Notes under the pieces: model-generated
The model's input: only the letters and a program-made list of their open reading frames with translations
What the model was told of the DNA's origin: nothing
Databases searched by the model: none
DNA from: Enterovibrio coralii
Lineage (GTDB): Bacteria; Pseudomonadota; Gammaproteobacteria; Enterobacterales; Vibrionaceae
Assembly (NCBI RefSeq): GCF_001559595.1
Contig: NZ_LNTY01000034.1
Coordinates: 434,001-498,000, forward strand
Length of the DNA stretch: 64,000 bases
Direction of reading: 5' to 3'
Made by a program: the position numbers and the translations under genes
Shown here: piece by piece, positions 33,601-41,517 of the stretch
How the letters are laid out: every line of letters begins with the position of its first letter
Numbering within the stretch: the stretch's first letter is position 1

Positions 33601-33973
33601 TGGCGTAACGGTTGAAGCACCGCCAGCAAACCCGCTTTACGCAGAACTAGATTTCTGTACAAACCCTGGATTGATCTGTAGCTCAGAAGAGAATAAGGAG
33701 ATCAAGTGGATTGCAGGTCTGTTCTACTGGGTAACCTCAGTTCAGGCCTACAACGATGAAGGCGGTCAATACAGCGACTGGAACTACTACCGCGAACTGA
33801 AAAAGTACGTCGATGGAGGTCTGCAAGGCTCACAATTTATCGATGATGTATCAGGTATCGTAAACCGTGGCTGTCCAGACCTGACCTGTTCAACCGGCGA
33901 TGTTCACAACGTAAAAGAGCGTCGTGAAAACTTCAAACTGGTGCTGGAAAAACTGGGTCTCGACCCACGATAA
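30617..33973 (+). CDS. Secreted multimodular GH19 chitinase-like protein
   Basis: The 1118-residue secreted protein has a signal peptide (about 1-25, ending GYLHA|ADA). Two near-identical carbohydrate-binding modules follow (about 33-79 and 107-153, each with GVWETPTASSWFW), joined by a Pro-Asp repeat linker (about 80-104). Then come two bacterial Ig-like domains (about 160-355), a CBM5/12-like module (about 370-415, with WTQSIPGSDSSWALHLNC), a roughly 350-residue region I do not recognise (about 420-770), and a C-terminal GH19 domain (about 790-1118). The GH19 domain has AFLAQSMQET, holding a likely catalytic Glu, and WWGRGVIQTTGRQNFG. The GTG start at 30617 gives the signal peptide directly; an ATG at 30572 would add 15 residues. 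It would attack chitin outside the cell. Confidence 0.82.
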   Translation: MSKLNKITIALAGVMFSGYLHAADAGASGVVTFVPGETKVQNGEMVSYNGECFVAKNNPGVWETPTASSWFWEAAECSGEPTPDPDPTPDPDPDPTPDPDLGDVIPFIPGQTKVKNGDVVSYDGQCFIAKNNPGVWETPTASSWFWDVTECSGEPGEPEPEPTELSILSPANGQVLNTGDVVAITTRIDGNQAVKAEFWANSQKLATKTIDQNQTAYAQNWTPSEAGNATIKVVVLDKDNQTLKQQSVTVTVQEDVNEDFTAPVVRFVTPANGSTVNETDTVSISLNASDVDNDLARVVVNANNQQICSFDAANSQAFSCDWQPTQIGNITLNAIATDAQNLSSSARVQITVEEETVEPPPVTPPGGLCADFNVYPDWTQGNHATGGDIMVHNNIAYSAIYWTQSIPGSDSSWALHLNCDGTEPGTAPLLSLQNPMDPVRLEVAGWPNTFVVASPSTDAPATMTVEALNSDSLADLDALTNAFVAIIGQAEQAGKASVIIQSDVLDVATKDKGAALGSVAVKEALANAIAFTGSNIDLDAVNALSNDVKGWAQAHNLIFSALAPEATFGWSLSIGDFAYDIHSGRQSVWDEASVFTADMLDNFALYNADAANKADFVSFTKSASTDALSDDQWHNALEYVKQVTDYVNTPALLANMPTEQTSGYFMGDNQGKPQLRKAAYNNIFAILFDNDSAELTAKIDRYQETKVPLYYVGEDLEKGALTRIEALNQELANAESVMDNEAFLYETPQSQWIPSTVYKWNDFLDGLNAMHNIGVAGNKFWLMNDDVDDATNIKYAKVAIAAFLAQSMQETIRYNACDENNWSEVKYGAPADYPMTASCGQLGQKYADYGVNPSSGLDHAYSCPRDSKMEVSALTHAKWYGAPAPVFAAPDAVLEERGLLVNGAVGRWTNNGHCNDKPENVDTSKQVWERDECKVYVGQQAGSFIWDGSSQESVEGCGWWGRGVIQTTGRQNFGTLNHYLGRSHVDPENIGQTIDGVTVEAPPANPLYAELDFCTNPGLICSSEENKEIKWIAGLFYWVTSVQAYNDEGGQYSDWNYYRELKKYVDGGLQGSQFIDDVSGIVNRGCPDLTCSTGDVHNVKERRENFKLVLEKLGLDPR
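30712..31076 (+). repeat. Tandem repeat encoding two carbohydrate-binding modules
   Basis: Two copies of about 143 bp (30712-30854 and 30934-31076) encode near-identical modules and are separated by a Pro-Asp coding repeat (PTPDPDPTPDPD type). High protein identity with scattered silent changes indicates an internal duplication under selection. Confidence 0.8.
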
Positions 33974-34007
33974 GGCCATATCGTTAGCTGATAATGGTTA
34001 AAAAAAA

Positions 34008-34044
34008 GAAAGCCCCTGTCTTTTGAAGGCAGGGGCTTTTTGTT
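34008..34044 (+). terminator. Rho-independent terminator after the chitinase gene
   Basis: AAAGCCCCTG / CAGGGGCTTT is followed by TTGTTT. Confidence 0.9.
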
Positions 34045-34166
34045 TCATTTTTTCCTACAGGAAATCGCGATATCACACGACAAATTCTTACCTTCTCAGT
34101 CTGTTAGACGCCTCAGCAATCAGGTATGCATTATGATTAATCAGTGCCCATAACGGATGAATATCT

Positions 34167-34846
34167 ATGACGCGTTCACCTCAGGTTTTACTTGGATTGG
34201 TTACTTTGCTCTTTACGGCATTGTCTAACGCTGCACCACCAAATAGTTATCCCAAATTAGAAATCGACTCGAGTCAGGTTTATTCATTGAGTGCGTTTCC
34301 CTATTACGATTACTTCGTTTGCTTACAACAAACAGAGCAGGGCATGGACGCGTTAGAACATCTGCAACATGACCCCGTTTTTCAACAAAGCCTCCGAAAA
34401 GTGGCTGGAGAGGCTGCGGCGAGGCAATACCGCTATCTCAACGAACTGCCTGCAAAACGCGCGTTTTTCACCAACAACGTCACCTCGGATAGCTTCCCAC
34501 AAAAAGAACAGGTGCCATTTGGTAATGATGAAGCTACCGATATAGCTACCAATACCTCAAACAGCCTAACGTTGCCTACCAGTATGATTTTGAGACGAAA
34601 GGAATGTACCGCGAGATGTTTGACCGCGGTTCTAAACGACACTGGCTTCTCATAGGAATGACCTTTTTGCAGCGGGAGTCTGATTGGAAGGTCAGCAGGT
34701 TACCCGATACTCTAGAACTAGTGATTCTAGGCGCTATCGACATCAAGCAAATACAAGCTGCGAATAACGAACTTGCCGCGTATGAAAACGCGCAAAAGAG
34801 TCTCGAACTTTATTATTTCAAGTCGGATGCGAAAGATTGTTACTGA
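34167..34846 (+). CDS. Unrecognised exported protein, frame broken between 34535 and 34655
   Basis: I do not recognise the family. The N-terminus is a clear signal peptide (MTRSPQVLLGLVTLLFTALSNA, then APPNSYP), so the product should be periplasmic or secreted. The first frame runs to 34655, but from about 34540 the other frame gives more protein-like sequence (QYLKQPNVAYQYDFETKGMYRE, then HWLLIGMTFLQRESDWKVSRLP). A TGA in that second frame at about 34534 means the break lies after it. One missing base joins them into about 226 residues. It stands alone between the chitinase terminator and the convergent kduI gene; its role is unknown. Confidence 0.55.
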
Positions 34847-34864
34847 ACCCAGAAAGCAGCGTCA

Positions 34865-34888
34865 TAAAAAAAGCCCCTTTCGGGGCTC
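34865..34888 (-). terminator. Terminator of kduI
   Basis: AGCCCC-GAAA-GGGGCT is followed by a long T-run when read on the minus strand. It sits 60 bp beyond the kduI stop and may also stop the plus-strand gene ending at 34846. Confidence 0.85.
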
Positions 34889-34948
34889 AAACTTAAGGTG
34901 GAGATAGGACAACGGTGTGTGGCTTCAATCACACACGATTTTTAAACG

Positions 34949-35785
34949 TTATTTCAGGTCTTTGACGTCAATGTGGTCCATGTCGGTGAAGGTTTGGTTT
35001 TCACCCACCATACCCCAAATGAAGGTATAGCTTTGTGTACCAACACCTGAATGGATTGACCAACTTGGTGAAATAACCGCTTGCTCGTTGCGTACAACGA
35101 TGTGTCGGGTTTCAGTTGGCTCGCCCATCATGTGGAAAACAGCGGCGTCATCTTTCATGTTGAAGTAGCAGTAAACTTCCATGCGACGGTCATGAGTGTG
35201 ACATGGCATGGTATTCCACAAGCTGCCTGGCTCGAGTCGAGTCATACCCATCAACAGTTGGCAGGTAGGAAGGACATCAGGAACAAAATACTTGTGGATG
35301 GTGCGACGGTTACTGCTTTCCGCGTCGCCAAGTGTCACTGGTGCGGCCTCTTCCAGTGTCACTTTTTTGTTAGGGTAGTGCATGTGTGCCGGTGCAGAGT
35401 TGAAGTAGAACTTCGCTGGGTTTGTTGCATCACGGCTAGTGAAGATCATCTCTTTGGCACCCATACCAATGTAGAGTGCTTCGTTAGCGTCAATCATGTA
35501 CTCAACGCCATCAACAACGACAACACCATCGCCGCCAATGTTGATAAGACCCAGTTCGCGACGTTCAAGGAAGTACGAAACGCCGATTTTTTCGCCCACA
35601 TCTGCAGCGAAAGACAGGTTGCTGTCTGTTGGCTGAATGCCACCGAAAATGATGCGATCAATGTGACTGTAAGTCATTGTGATCTCACCAGCTTTAAAGA
35701 TTTCTTCTACCAGAAACTCATCACGCAGTCCTTGAGTGTCTAACTGCTTTGCATGCTGGCTATGAATGGATTGACGAACTTGCAT
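34949..35785 (-). CDS. kduI: KduI, 5-keto-4-deoxyuronate isomerase
   Basis: The 278-residue cytoplasmic isomerase converts 4-deoxy-L-threo-5-hexosulose uronate (made from unsaturated uronates) to 2,5-diketo-3-deoxygluconate. The start [21 protein letters not shown] and the metal-site region [18 protein letters not shown] are typical of KduI, as is the length. The start at 35785 has GAGAAG just upstream; longer in-frame extensions would run through the promoter. It is divergent from kdgK, and the shared 184-bp gap holds two KdgR-box matches. It supplies the first dedicated step for the uronates released by the GH88 enzyme encoded 6 kb away. Confidence 0.96.
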   Translation of the reverse strand: MQVRQSIHSQHAKQLDTQGLRDEFLVEEIFKAGEITMTYSHIDRIIFGGIQPTDSNLSFAADVGEKIGVSYFLERRELGLINIGGDGVVVVDGVEYMIDANEALYIGMGAKEMIFTSRDATNPAKFYFNSAPAHMHYPNKKVTLEEAAPVTLGDAESSNRRTIHKYFVPDVLPTCQLLMGMTRLEPGSLWNTMPCHTHDRRMEVYCYFNMKDDAAVFHMMGEPTETRHIVVRNEQAVISPSWSIHSGVGTQSYTFIWGMVGENQTFTDMDHIDVKDLK

Positions 35786-35847
35786 GATACTTCTCATTGA
35801 TTGTTTTCGATGCCGAGATAGTACGCCTTCTTGTTTTCTTATCAATA

Positions 35848-35866
35848 AATGAAACGGCGTTTTGTT
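35848..35866. promoter_or_regulatory. KdgR box, kduI side of the kduI-kdgK gap
   Basis: AATGAAACGGCGTTTTGTT matches the KdgR consensus AATRAAAYRNYRTTTYATT (recalled from Dickeya/Erwinia work) at 18 of 19 positions, 63 bp upstream of the kduI start. Confidence 0.8.
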
Positions 35867-35903
35867 TATCCTGTCACACATTTTCTAAAATTTCTTATTT
35901 TTA

Positions 35904-35922
35904 AATGAAACGTCATTTCAAA
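35904..35922. promoter_or_regulatory. KdgR box, kdgK side of the kduI-kdgK gap
   Basis: AATGAAACGTCATTTCAAA matches the KdgR consensus at 17 of 19 positions, 47 bp upstream of the kdgK start. Confidence 0.75.
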
Positions 35923-35969
35923 AATGAATTTGGCGTATAAAATGAACGAAAAGCCTTATGGAATTAATC

Positions 35970-36937
35970 ATGTCTACACTACGTATCGCTTTCCTCGGGG
36001 AATGCATGTTGGAGCTTCATGAAACCTCCGAACAGCTAACGAAAGGGTTCGGCGGAGACTCTTTGAACTCTGCAATTTATCTGTCTCGTTTAGCGCAGTT
36101 GGCGGAGAGCACATCGACACTGTCAGTGAGTTACCTCACGGCAATGGGGATCGATTCTCAAAGTGATGGCGTGATGGATGCGGTTGAAAAGGAAGGCGTT
36201 CATACATCAGATGTGTTGCGAATCGCCGGAAAGCTGCCGGGCATCTACCTGATTGAAAACGATGAAAGCGGTGAGCGCCATTTTCATTACTGGCGCAATG
36301 ACTCTGCTGCACGCTATTGGACTCAAAGCTTTGACGACGGGGCCTTGTACGAGCACCTCAAGCAGTTCGACATGATTTACCTCAGTGGTATTTCTCTTGC
36401 CATTCAGTTTCCAGAACAGCGCGTTCGCCTGATAGAGGCGTTGCAGCGCTATCAGGCTGCCGGTGGTCGAATTGCATTTGATTCAAACTACCGGCCTCGA
36501 CTTTGGCATGGCGAGGATGAAACCAAGCAAGCTATAACCAAATCATGGCGGCAACTGACATTGCATTGGTGACATTTGATGATGAGCAAGCACTGTTTGG
36601 TGACCAGCACCCAATTGAGACTGTGGAGCGCATACAGGCTTTAGGTTGTCATCACGTGGTCGTGAAATGTGGCGCGAAAGAGTGCGTCATTGCTAAAGGC
36701 AATCACGTCGACAAAGTGCAAGCGATTAAGGTCGAACAGGTGGTTGATACCACCTCGGCAGGAGACTCCTTCAACGCGGGTTACCTGTTTGGCGAGACCC
36801 AAGGCTTGGCTACAGAACAATCCGCCAAACTGGGGCACTTGCTCGCAAGTCACGTCATTCAAGCGAAAGGTGCTGTGATAAATAGCGAGGCGATGCCAAC
36901 GGCAAACCAAGTTCAATCTTTGATTTTACCTTCTTAA
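35970..36937 (+). CDS. kdgK: KdgK, 2-keto-3-deoxygluconate kinase (PfkB family), frame broken near 36545
   Basis: This cytoplasmic ribokinase-family enzyme phosphorylates 2-keto-3-deoxygluconate to KDPG. The N-terminal half (MSTLRIAFLGECMLEL, FGGDSLNSAIYLSRL, IAFDSNYRPRLW) stops at 36572. The C-terminal half (MAATDIALVTFDDEQALFG, then the PfkB signature DTTSAGDSFNAGYL with its catalytic Asp) reads one frame over. Adding one A to the AAA run at 36539-36541 gives the smooth junction ITKIMAATDIALV and a product of 322 residues, normal for KdgK. It begins the kdgK-kdgA-sulP-galT series, with kdgA 15 bp downstream, and is preceded by a KdgR box. Confidence 0.92.
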
Positions 36938-36952
36938 TTTTTTGGAGTTGTT

Positions 36953-37594
36953 ATGGAAAACGTTCAGAGCGTGGAAGCGATCAGTCGCCGTCTTGCCGAG
37001 CTAAAAGTGATCCCAGTTATTGCTATCAAAGATGCAAAAAGTGCAGTGCCATTGGCAAAAACGCTGATTGAAAACGGCATGCCTAGCGCAGAAATTACGT
37101 TCCGTACTGAAGCGGCCGCAGAGAGTATTGCGCTTATTAGAGAAGCGTTTCCTGACATGTTAATTGGAGCGGGCACGGTCTTAAATACTCAGCAGGTGGA
37201 TGCCGCCATTGAAGCAGGCGTGGATTTTGTTGTTAGCCCAGGCTTTAACCCAACGACGGTTAAATACAGTCAACAACGCGGCATTGTGATGATCCCGGGT
37301 GTTAACAGTCCAAGCCTTGTTGAACAAGCTATGGAAATTGGCTTGAAAACGCTGAAGTTTTTCCCTGCAAGTGTCTCTGGTGGCACGGGAATGCTGAAAG
37401 CATTGAATGCTGTTTACCCAGTGCAATTTATGCCGACGGGTGGCGTTTCCAAAGAAAATATCGCGGAGTATCTGGCAATTCCTTCTGTGTTGGCATGTGG
37501 CGGTACATGGATGGTTCCTGCTGATCTGATTGATGCGCAAGATTGGGGTGCGATCGGCGTTTTGGTTCGTGATGCCGTCGATGCTCTGAATTGA
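36953..37594 (+). CDS. kdgA: KdgA/Eda, KDPG aldolase
   Basis: The 213-residue class I aldolase splits 2-keto-3-deoxy-6-phosphogluconate into pyruvate and glyceraldehyde-3-phosphate. The general-base Glu motif AEITFRTE (near residue 45) and the Schiff-base lysine in LKTLKFFPAS (near 137) are both visible, as are AGTVLNTQQ and FVVSPGFNP. The start has TTTTTTGGAG immediately upstream. It is 15 bp behind kdgK and completes the KduI-KduD-KdgK-KdgA route within this window. Confidence 0.95.
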   Translation: MENVQSVEAISRRLAELKVIPVIAIKDAKSAVPLAKTLIENGMPSAEITFRTEAAAESIALIREAFPDMLIGAGTVLNTQQVDAAIEAGVDFVVSPGFNPTTVKYSQQRGIVMIPGVNSPSLVEQAMEIGLKTLKFFPASVSGGTGMLKALNAVYPVQFMPTGGVSKENIAEYLAIPSVLACGGTWMVPADLIDAQDWGAIGVLVRDAVDALN

Positions 37595-37600
37595 TATTTT

Positions 37601-37626
37601 GTGGCCCGCGATGTCGGGCCGTTTTG
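37601..37626 (+). terminator. Hairpin with T-tail between kdgA and the sulP gene
   Basis: GGCCCG-N6-CGGGCC is followed by GTTTTGTT. It may partly end the kdgK-kdgA transcript, leaving the transporter at lower level. Confidence 0.6.
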
Positions 37627-37652
37627 TTGGTCTTTTTCGAAGAACGCTGACC

Positions 37653-39293
37653 ATGACAACGCTTCACGCCAGAATGCCTTCTCGCTCTCCACTCGAAAGA
37701 GCGTTTCCTTTTTTACGCTGGCTCCCACTCGTTACAAAGCAAGATTTAAAAGCCGATGTTATTGCCGGATTGACCGGAGCTATCATCGTTTTACCTCAAG
37801 GTGTGGCATACGCAATGATTGCTGGTATGCCCGCAGAATACGGCTTATACACCTGTATTGTTCCAGCCATAATTGCGGCCTTATTCGGCTCGTCCCATCA
37901 CTTGATTTCTGGCGCGACTGCGGCCTTGTCAGTGATCGTTTTTACAACGGTTAGCCAGTTCGCGGCACCGGGCTCCCCACTGTTCATTCAGCTTGCCCTC
38001 ACGCTCACACTCTGTGCAGGAATTGTACAGTTGTTGATGGGCCTGATGCGCTTTGGCGCCGTGGTGAACTTTGTATCGCACTCCGTCGTTCTTGGTTTCA
38101 CTGCGGGAGCGGCTGTTGTGATTGCCATTAGCCAACTCAAACACTTGTTGGGACTGTCTATCGTGAGTGGTAGTACGGCGATTGAGAACCTGCAATTGAC
38201 CTTAGGGGCCCTTGCGCAAACAGATTCAAAAGCACTACTGATAGGTATTGCCACCATCGCCATTAGTGTTTGTGTGAAAACACTATGGCCGAAAGGCCCA
38301 CACATGCTGATTGCAATGGTCGGCGCAACACTATTGGCGTTGGTCATTGGGGATGTGGCCTTGGTAGGGGCGATGCCAAATTCCTTGCCTGCTTTCTCTT
38401 TGCCTGTCGCAGATGTTGTGACGGTTGAGCGCATGGCGATGGGGATCATTGCTGTTGCGCTGTTAGGTTTGGTTGAGGCCATTTCCATAGCGCGCTCGGT
38501 TGCGATGAAGTCAGGACAACTGATCGATGCCAATCAGGAGTTCATCGGGCAAGGCCTGTCGAACATGATTGGTGCCTTCTTCTCTTGCTATGTTTCATCT
38601 GGCTCATTTACACGCAGCGGTGTGAACTACACGAGCGGTGCACGAACACCTTGTGCAGCGATCTTTGCGGCGGTTTTTCTCGCTATCATTTTGCTATTTT
38701 TCGCACCTTATGCAGCCTACATTCCAATTGCGGGTATGGCGGGCATTCTTTTTGTTGTCGCTTATAACTTGATTGATATTCCACATATCATCGACATCTT
38801 CCGCACCGACAAGAAAGAGTCGGTGGTGCTAGCGTCAACATTCGTTGCGGCCATGTTGTTGCATCTTGAGTTATCGATTTATGTCGGGATGCTGCTATCG
38901 CTGTTTTTCTACCTTCGCAGAACATCACGTCCAACGATCGAGTTTATCGACCCTCGCGTCTATAAAGTGCCAGAGCATTTAATTCCAGACACCGCCATCG
39001 TGCGCATTAACGGGTCGGTGTTTTATGGTTCATGCCAACACCTCCAACGTGGGCTTCAAGCCTGCAACGCTAAGCACCTCATTATTCTAGGAAGAGGCAT
39101 CAACTTTATCGATTACACCGGTGCGCAGATGTTGGCGAATTTAGTGAATCGCAAACAGCACACCTTCTATTTCTGCCATATGAAAGCGACGCCTTTACAG
39201 GCATTGCTGTCGCCAGGCTTTTCGAAAACCTTCTCGTCGCTCACGTTCTATAAAAATGCCAAAGAAGCACTCGCGACGATTTCAGTTCACTGA
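37653..39293 (+). CDS. SulP-family anion transporter with STAS domain
   Basis: The 546-residue inner-membrane protein of the SulP (SLC26) family moves sulfate or related anions. The hallmark first helices are present (DLKADVIAGLTGAIIVLPQG, VAYAMIAGMPAEYGLYT), followed by about a dozen hydrophobic segments and a C-terminal STAS domain (about 440-546; TAIVRINGSVFYGSCQHL, INFIDYTGAQMLANL). The start at 37653 is chosen because upstream in-frame starts would run through the preceding hairpin. Its place among genes for sulfated-oligosaccharide use, beside a cytoplasmic sulfatase, suggests it handles sulfate released inside the cell; direction and substrate are inference. Confidence 0.88.
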   Translation: MTTLHARMPSRSPLERAFPFLRWLPLVTKQDLKADVIAGLTGAIIVLPQGVAYAMIAGMPAEYGLYTCIVPAIIAALFGSSHHLISGATAALSVIVFTTVSQFAAPGSPLFIQLALTLTLCAGIVQLLMGLMRFGAVVNFVSHSVVLGFTAGAAVVIAISQLKHLLGLSIVSGSTAIENLQLTLGALAQTDSKALLIGIATIAISVCVKTLWPKGPHMLIAMVGATLLALVIGDVALVGAMPNSLPAFSLPVADVVTVERMAMGIIAVALLGLVEAISIARSVAMKSGQLIDANQEFIGQGLSNMIGAFFSCYVSSGSFTRSGVNYTSGARTPCAAIFAAVFLAIILLFFAPYAAYIPIAGMAGILFVVAYNLIDIPHIIDIFRTDKKESVVLASTFVAAMLLHLELSIYVGMLLSLFFYLRRTSRPTIEFIDPRVYKVPEHLIPDTAIVRINGSVFYGSCQHLQRGLQACNAKHLIILGRGINFIDYTGAQMLANLVNRKQHTFYFCHMKATPLQALLSPGFSKTFSSLTFYKNAKEALATISVH

Positions 39294-39390
39294 TTGGAAA
39301 CAGCCGCAAGGCTATGACGGGCTGCCATTTGCATTGCATCGATGATGGCTTTGGCAGCTTGTTTCTATTCTTTATTTGGATGATATAACA

Positions 39391-40437
39391 ATGACATCTA
39401 TACCCTTTGACCCTACAGAACATCCACATCGCCGCTTTAACCCTTTGACTGGCGAGTATGTGCTTGTATCGCCGCATCGCGCTAAACGTCCATGGAGCGG
39501 TGCGCAAGAAGCACCGAACACAGCAACGCTACCTGCTTATGATGAAACATGTTTTTTGTGTGCAGGGAATACTCGTATCTCTGGTGAAGTCAACCCTCAC
39601 TATAAAAACACCTTTGTCTTCAGAAATGACTTTGCAGCCCTGAATTTAGAAACACCGCTGATCAAAATTGAAGACCCATTGATGCGCCTTGAAGGAGCGC
39701 AGGGTGAAGCGCATGTTATCTGTTTTTCACCGGATCACAGCAAAACACTTCCGGAGCTGTCCGAGCCAGAAATTGAGCAAGTGGTTGAAACTTGGAAGTC
39801 GGAATATACCCGTTTGAGCAAGCACTATTTGTGGGTACAGATTTTCGAGAACAAAGGAGAAGCCATGGGGTGCTCGCAGCCTCATCCGCATGGACAGATC
39901 TGGGCAAATAGCTTTATCCCAACGGAAGTGGCAACCAAGGATAAGCATCAACTCGGGTATTTCACTGAGCATGGTTCTTCTTTGCTGGTGGATTATGTTC
40001 AGCGAGAGCTGAAAGCCAAAGAGCGCATTGTTGTCGAAACTGAGCATTGGGTGGCTCTTGTGCCTTTTTGGGCAGCGTGGCCATTTGAAACCATGCTACT
40101 GCCAAAAGCGGCTGTTCAGCGTATCGACGCGTTAAGTGAAGAGCAAAGTAGGGATTTAGCCATTGCGCTGAAAAAGCTGACGACGCGCTACGACAACCTT
40201 TTCCAGTGCAGCTTTCCTTATTCTATGGGATGGCATGGTGCGCCGAACGTTGAGTGTGATGCGCCGATTGCGCATTGGCAACTGCATGCCAGTTTCTATC
40301 CGCCACTGCTGCGCTCTGCTTCTGTGCGTAAGTTTATGGTCGGCTACGAGATGTTGGGTGAAGCTCAGCGTGACTTAACGTCAGAGCAGGCTGCAGCGCG
40401 CCTTCGTGATGTATCTGATGAGGTTTACTACAAGTAA
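39391..40437 (+). CDS. galT: GalT, galactose-1-phosphate uridylyltransferase
   Basis: The 348-residue enzyme exchanges UMP between UDP-glucose and galactose-1-phosphate. The catalytic histidine motif [10 protein letters not shown] (near residue 165), the Zn site CFLCAGN (near 52) and HGAPN near the C-terminus are all present, and the length is normal. The ATG at 39391 is preceded by GGATG. There is no galK next to it; the Gal-1-P it needs could come from the GH112 phosphorylase encoded 4 kb downstream. galE is also in the window, behind a KdgR box. Confidence 0.96.
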   Translation: MTSIPFDPTEHPHRRFNPLTGEYVLVSPHRAKRPWSGAQEAPNTATLPAYDETCFLCAGNTRISGEVNPHYKNTFVFRNDFAALNLETPLIKIEDPLMRLEGAQGEAHVICFSPDHSKTLPELSEPEIEQVVETWKSEYTRLSKHYLWVQIFENKGEAMGCSQPHPHGQIWANSFIPTEVATKDKHQLGYFTEHGSSLLVDYVQRELKAKERIVVETEHWVALVPFWAAWPFETMLLPKAAVQRIDALSEEQSRDLAIALKKLTTRYDNLFQCSFPYSMGWHGAPNVECDAPIAHWQLHASFYPPLLRSASVRKFMVGYEMLGEAQRDLTSEQAAARLRDVSDEVYYK

Positions 40438-40453
40438 TTCCACAATTGTGACC

Positions 40454-40500
40454 CAGCATTCAGCTTTTAACTTATTAATTGAAATGCTGTTTTATTTTCT
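40454..40500 (+). terminator. Possible terminator after galT
   Basis: CAGCATT and AATGCTG enclose a 22-base loop and are followed by TTTTATTTTCTTG. The long loop makes it moderate. Confidence 0.4.
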
Positions 40501-40539
40501 TGTTTTGATGTGCAACTTGGCTATGATACAGAAAATAAA

Positions 40540-40558
40540 AATGAAACGAGGTTTTGAA
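40540..40558. promoter_or_regulatory. KdgR box overlapping the kduD ribosome binding site
   Basis: AATGAAACGAGGTTTTGAA matches the KdgR consensus at 15 of 19 positions. It contains the kduD Shine-Dalgarno sequence (GAGG at 40548-40551) and ends one base before the ATG at 40560, which places the operator over the translation start. Confidence 0.65.
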
Positions 40559-40559
40559 A

Positions 40560-41321
40560 ATGATTTTAGAGTCATTCGGGCTAGAAGGTAAGGTCGCAGT
40601 TGTGACCGGCTGTAACACTGGCTTGGGGCAGGGTATGGCAGTGGCTTTGGCGCAGGCAGGCGCAGATATCGTTGGCGTTAACTACGGAACGGCTGACGAC
40701 ACACCTGGCATGGTTGAAGCGACAGGTCGCCGTTTCTTCAACATCACGGCTGACTTAAGTAACGCAGATGTGATTGAGGATGTAGTTGCAGAAGCGCGAG
40801 GCGTTTACGGTAAGGTGGACATTCTGGTCAACAATGCCGGCATCATTCGTCGTGAAGACGCAATCAACTTCAGTGAGAAAGACTGGGATGATGTGATGAA
40901 CATCAATATCAAGTCTGTCTTCCTTATGTCTCAAGCAATTGCGCGCGTTTATAACGAACAAAGTTCGGGCGGCAAGATCATCAATATTGCGTCCATGCTG
41001 TCTTACCAAGGTGGTATTCGCGTACCGTCTTACACGGCATCGAAAAGTGCTGTCATGGGGCTGACGCGTGCATTGGCCAACGAGTGGGCATCGCACAACA
41101 TCAACGTGAATGCGATTGCTCCGGGTTACATGGCAACCAATAACACGGCCGCACTGCGTGCTGATGTAGAGCGCGAAAAAGCCATCCGAGAGCGTATTCC
41201 TGCAAACCGCTGGGGCACCCCAGAAGATGTCGGCGGCGCGGCAGTGTTCCTTGCATCAAAAGCTGCAGACTACATCAATGGCTTTACCTTGGCCGTTGAT
41301 GGCGGTTGGCTAGCGCGCTAA
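40560..41321 (+). CDS. kduD: KduD, 2-deoxy-D-gluconate 3-dehydrogenase / diketo-deoxygluconate reductase
   Basis: The 253-residue short-chain dehydrogenase reduces 2,5-diketo-3-deoxygluconate to 2-keto-3-deoxygluconate. The N-terminus MILESFGLEGKVAVVTG matches KduD proteins closely and fixes the start. The Rossmann glycine motif TGCNTGLGQG, the NNAG motif (LVNNAGIIRREDA), the catalytic Ser in IASMLSYQGG, YTASKSAV (Tyr-x3-Lys) and the end AVDGGWLAR are all visible. It stands as its own unit between a possible galT terminator and a strong terminator at 41366. Confidence 0.96.
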   Translation: MILESFGLEGKVAVVTGCNTGLGQGMAVALAQAGADIVGVNYGTADDTPGMVEATGRRFFNITADLSNADVIEDVVAEARGVYGKVDILVNNAGIIRREDAINFSEKDWDDVMNINIKSVFLMSQAIARVYNEQSSGGKIINIASMLSYQGGIRVPSYTASKSAVMGLTRALANEWASHNINVNAIAPGYMATNNTAALRADVEREKAIRERIPANRWGTPEDVGGAAVFLASKAADYINGFTLAVDGGWLAR

Positions 41322-41365
41322 TCCAAAGGGGATAGCTTCCCCGTTTACAAAGATATCTCTCTCAG

Positions 41366-41397
41366 AAGGCCAGCTCAGCTGGCTTTTTGATTTTTAG
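41366..41397 (+). terminator. Rho-independent terminator after kduD
   Basis: AAGGCCAGC-TCA-GCTGGCTTTTT is followed by GATTTTT. Confidence 0.85.
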
Positions 41398-41407
41398 TTT
41401 CTTTAAA

Positions 41408-41426
41408 AATGAAACAACGTTTTGAA
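41408..41426. promoter_or_regulatory. KdgR box upstream of the GH88-sulfatase-GH112 operon
   Basis: AATGAAACAACGTTTTGAA matches the KdgR consensus at 16 of 19 positions, 91 bp upstream of the GH88 start. Confidence 0.75.
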
Positions 41427-41517
41427 TGTGTGATTTGTCATAAGTTTTTTTCCTTCCCTCGCCATTAGAATGTGCGCTAGATAATCAGTTAATCTCTTCT
41501 TTGTTGGCGAGTAGAAA

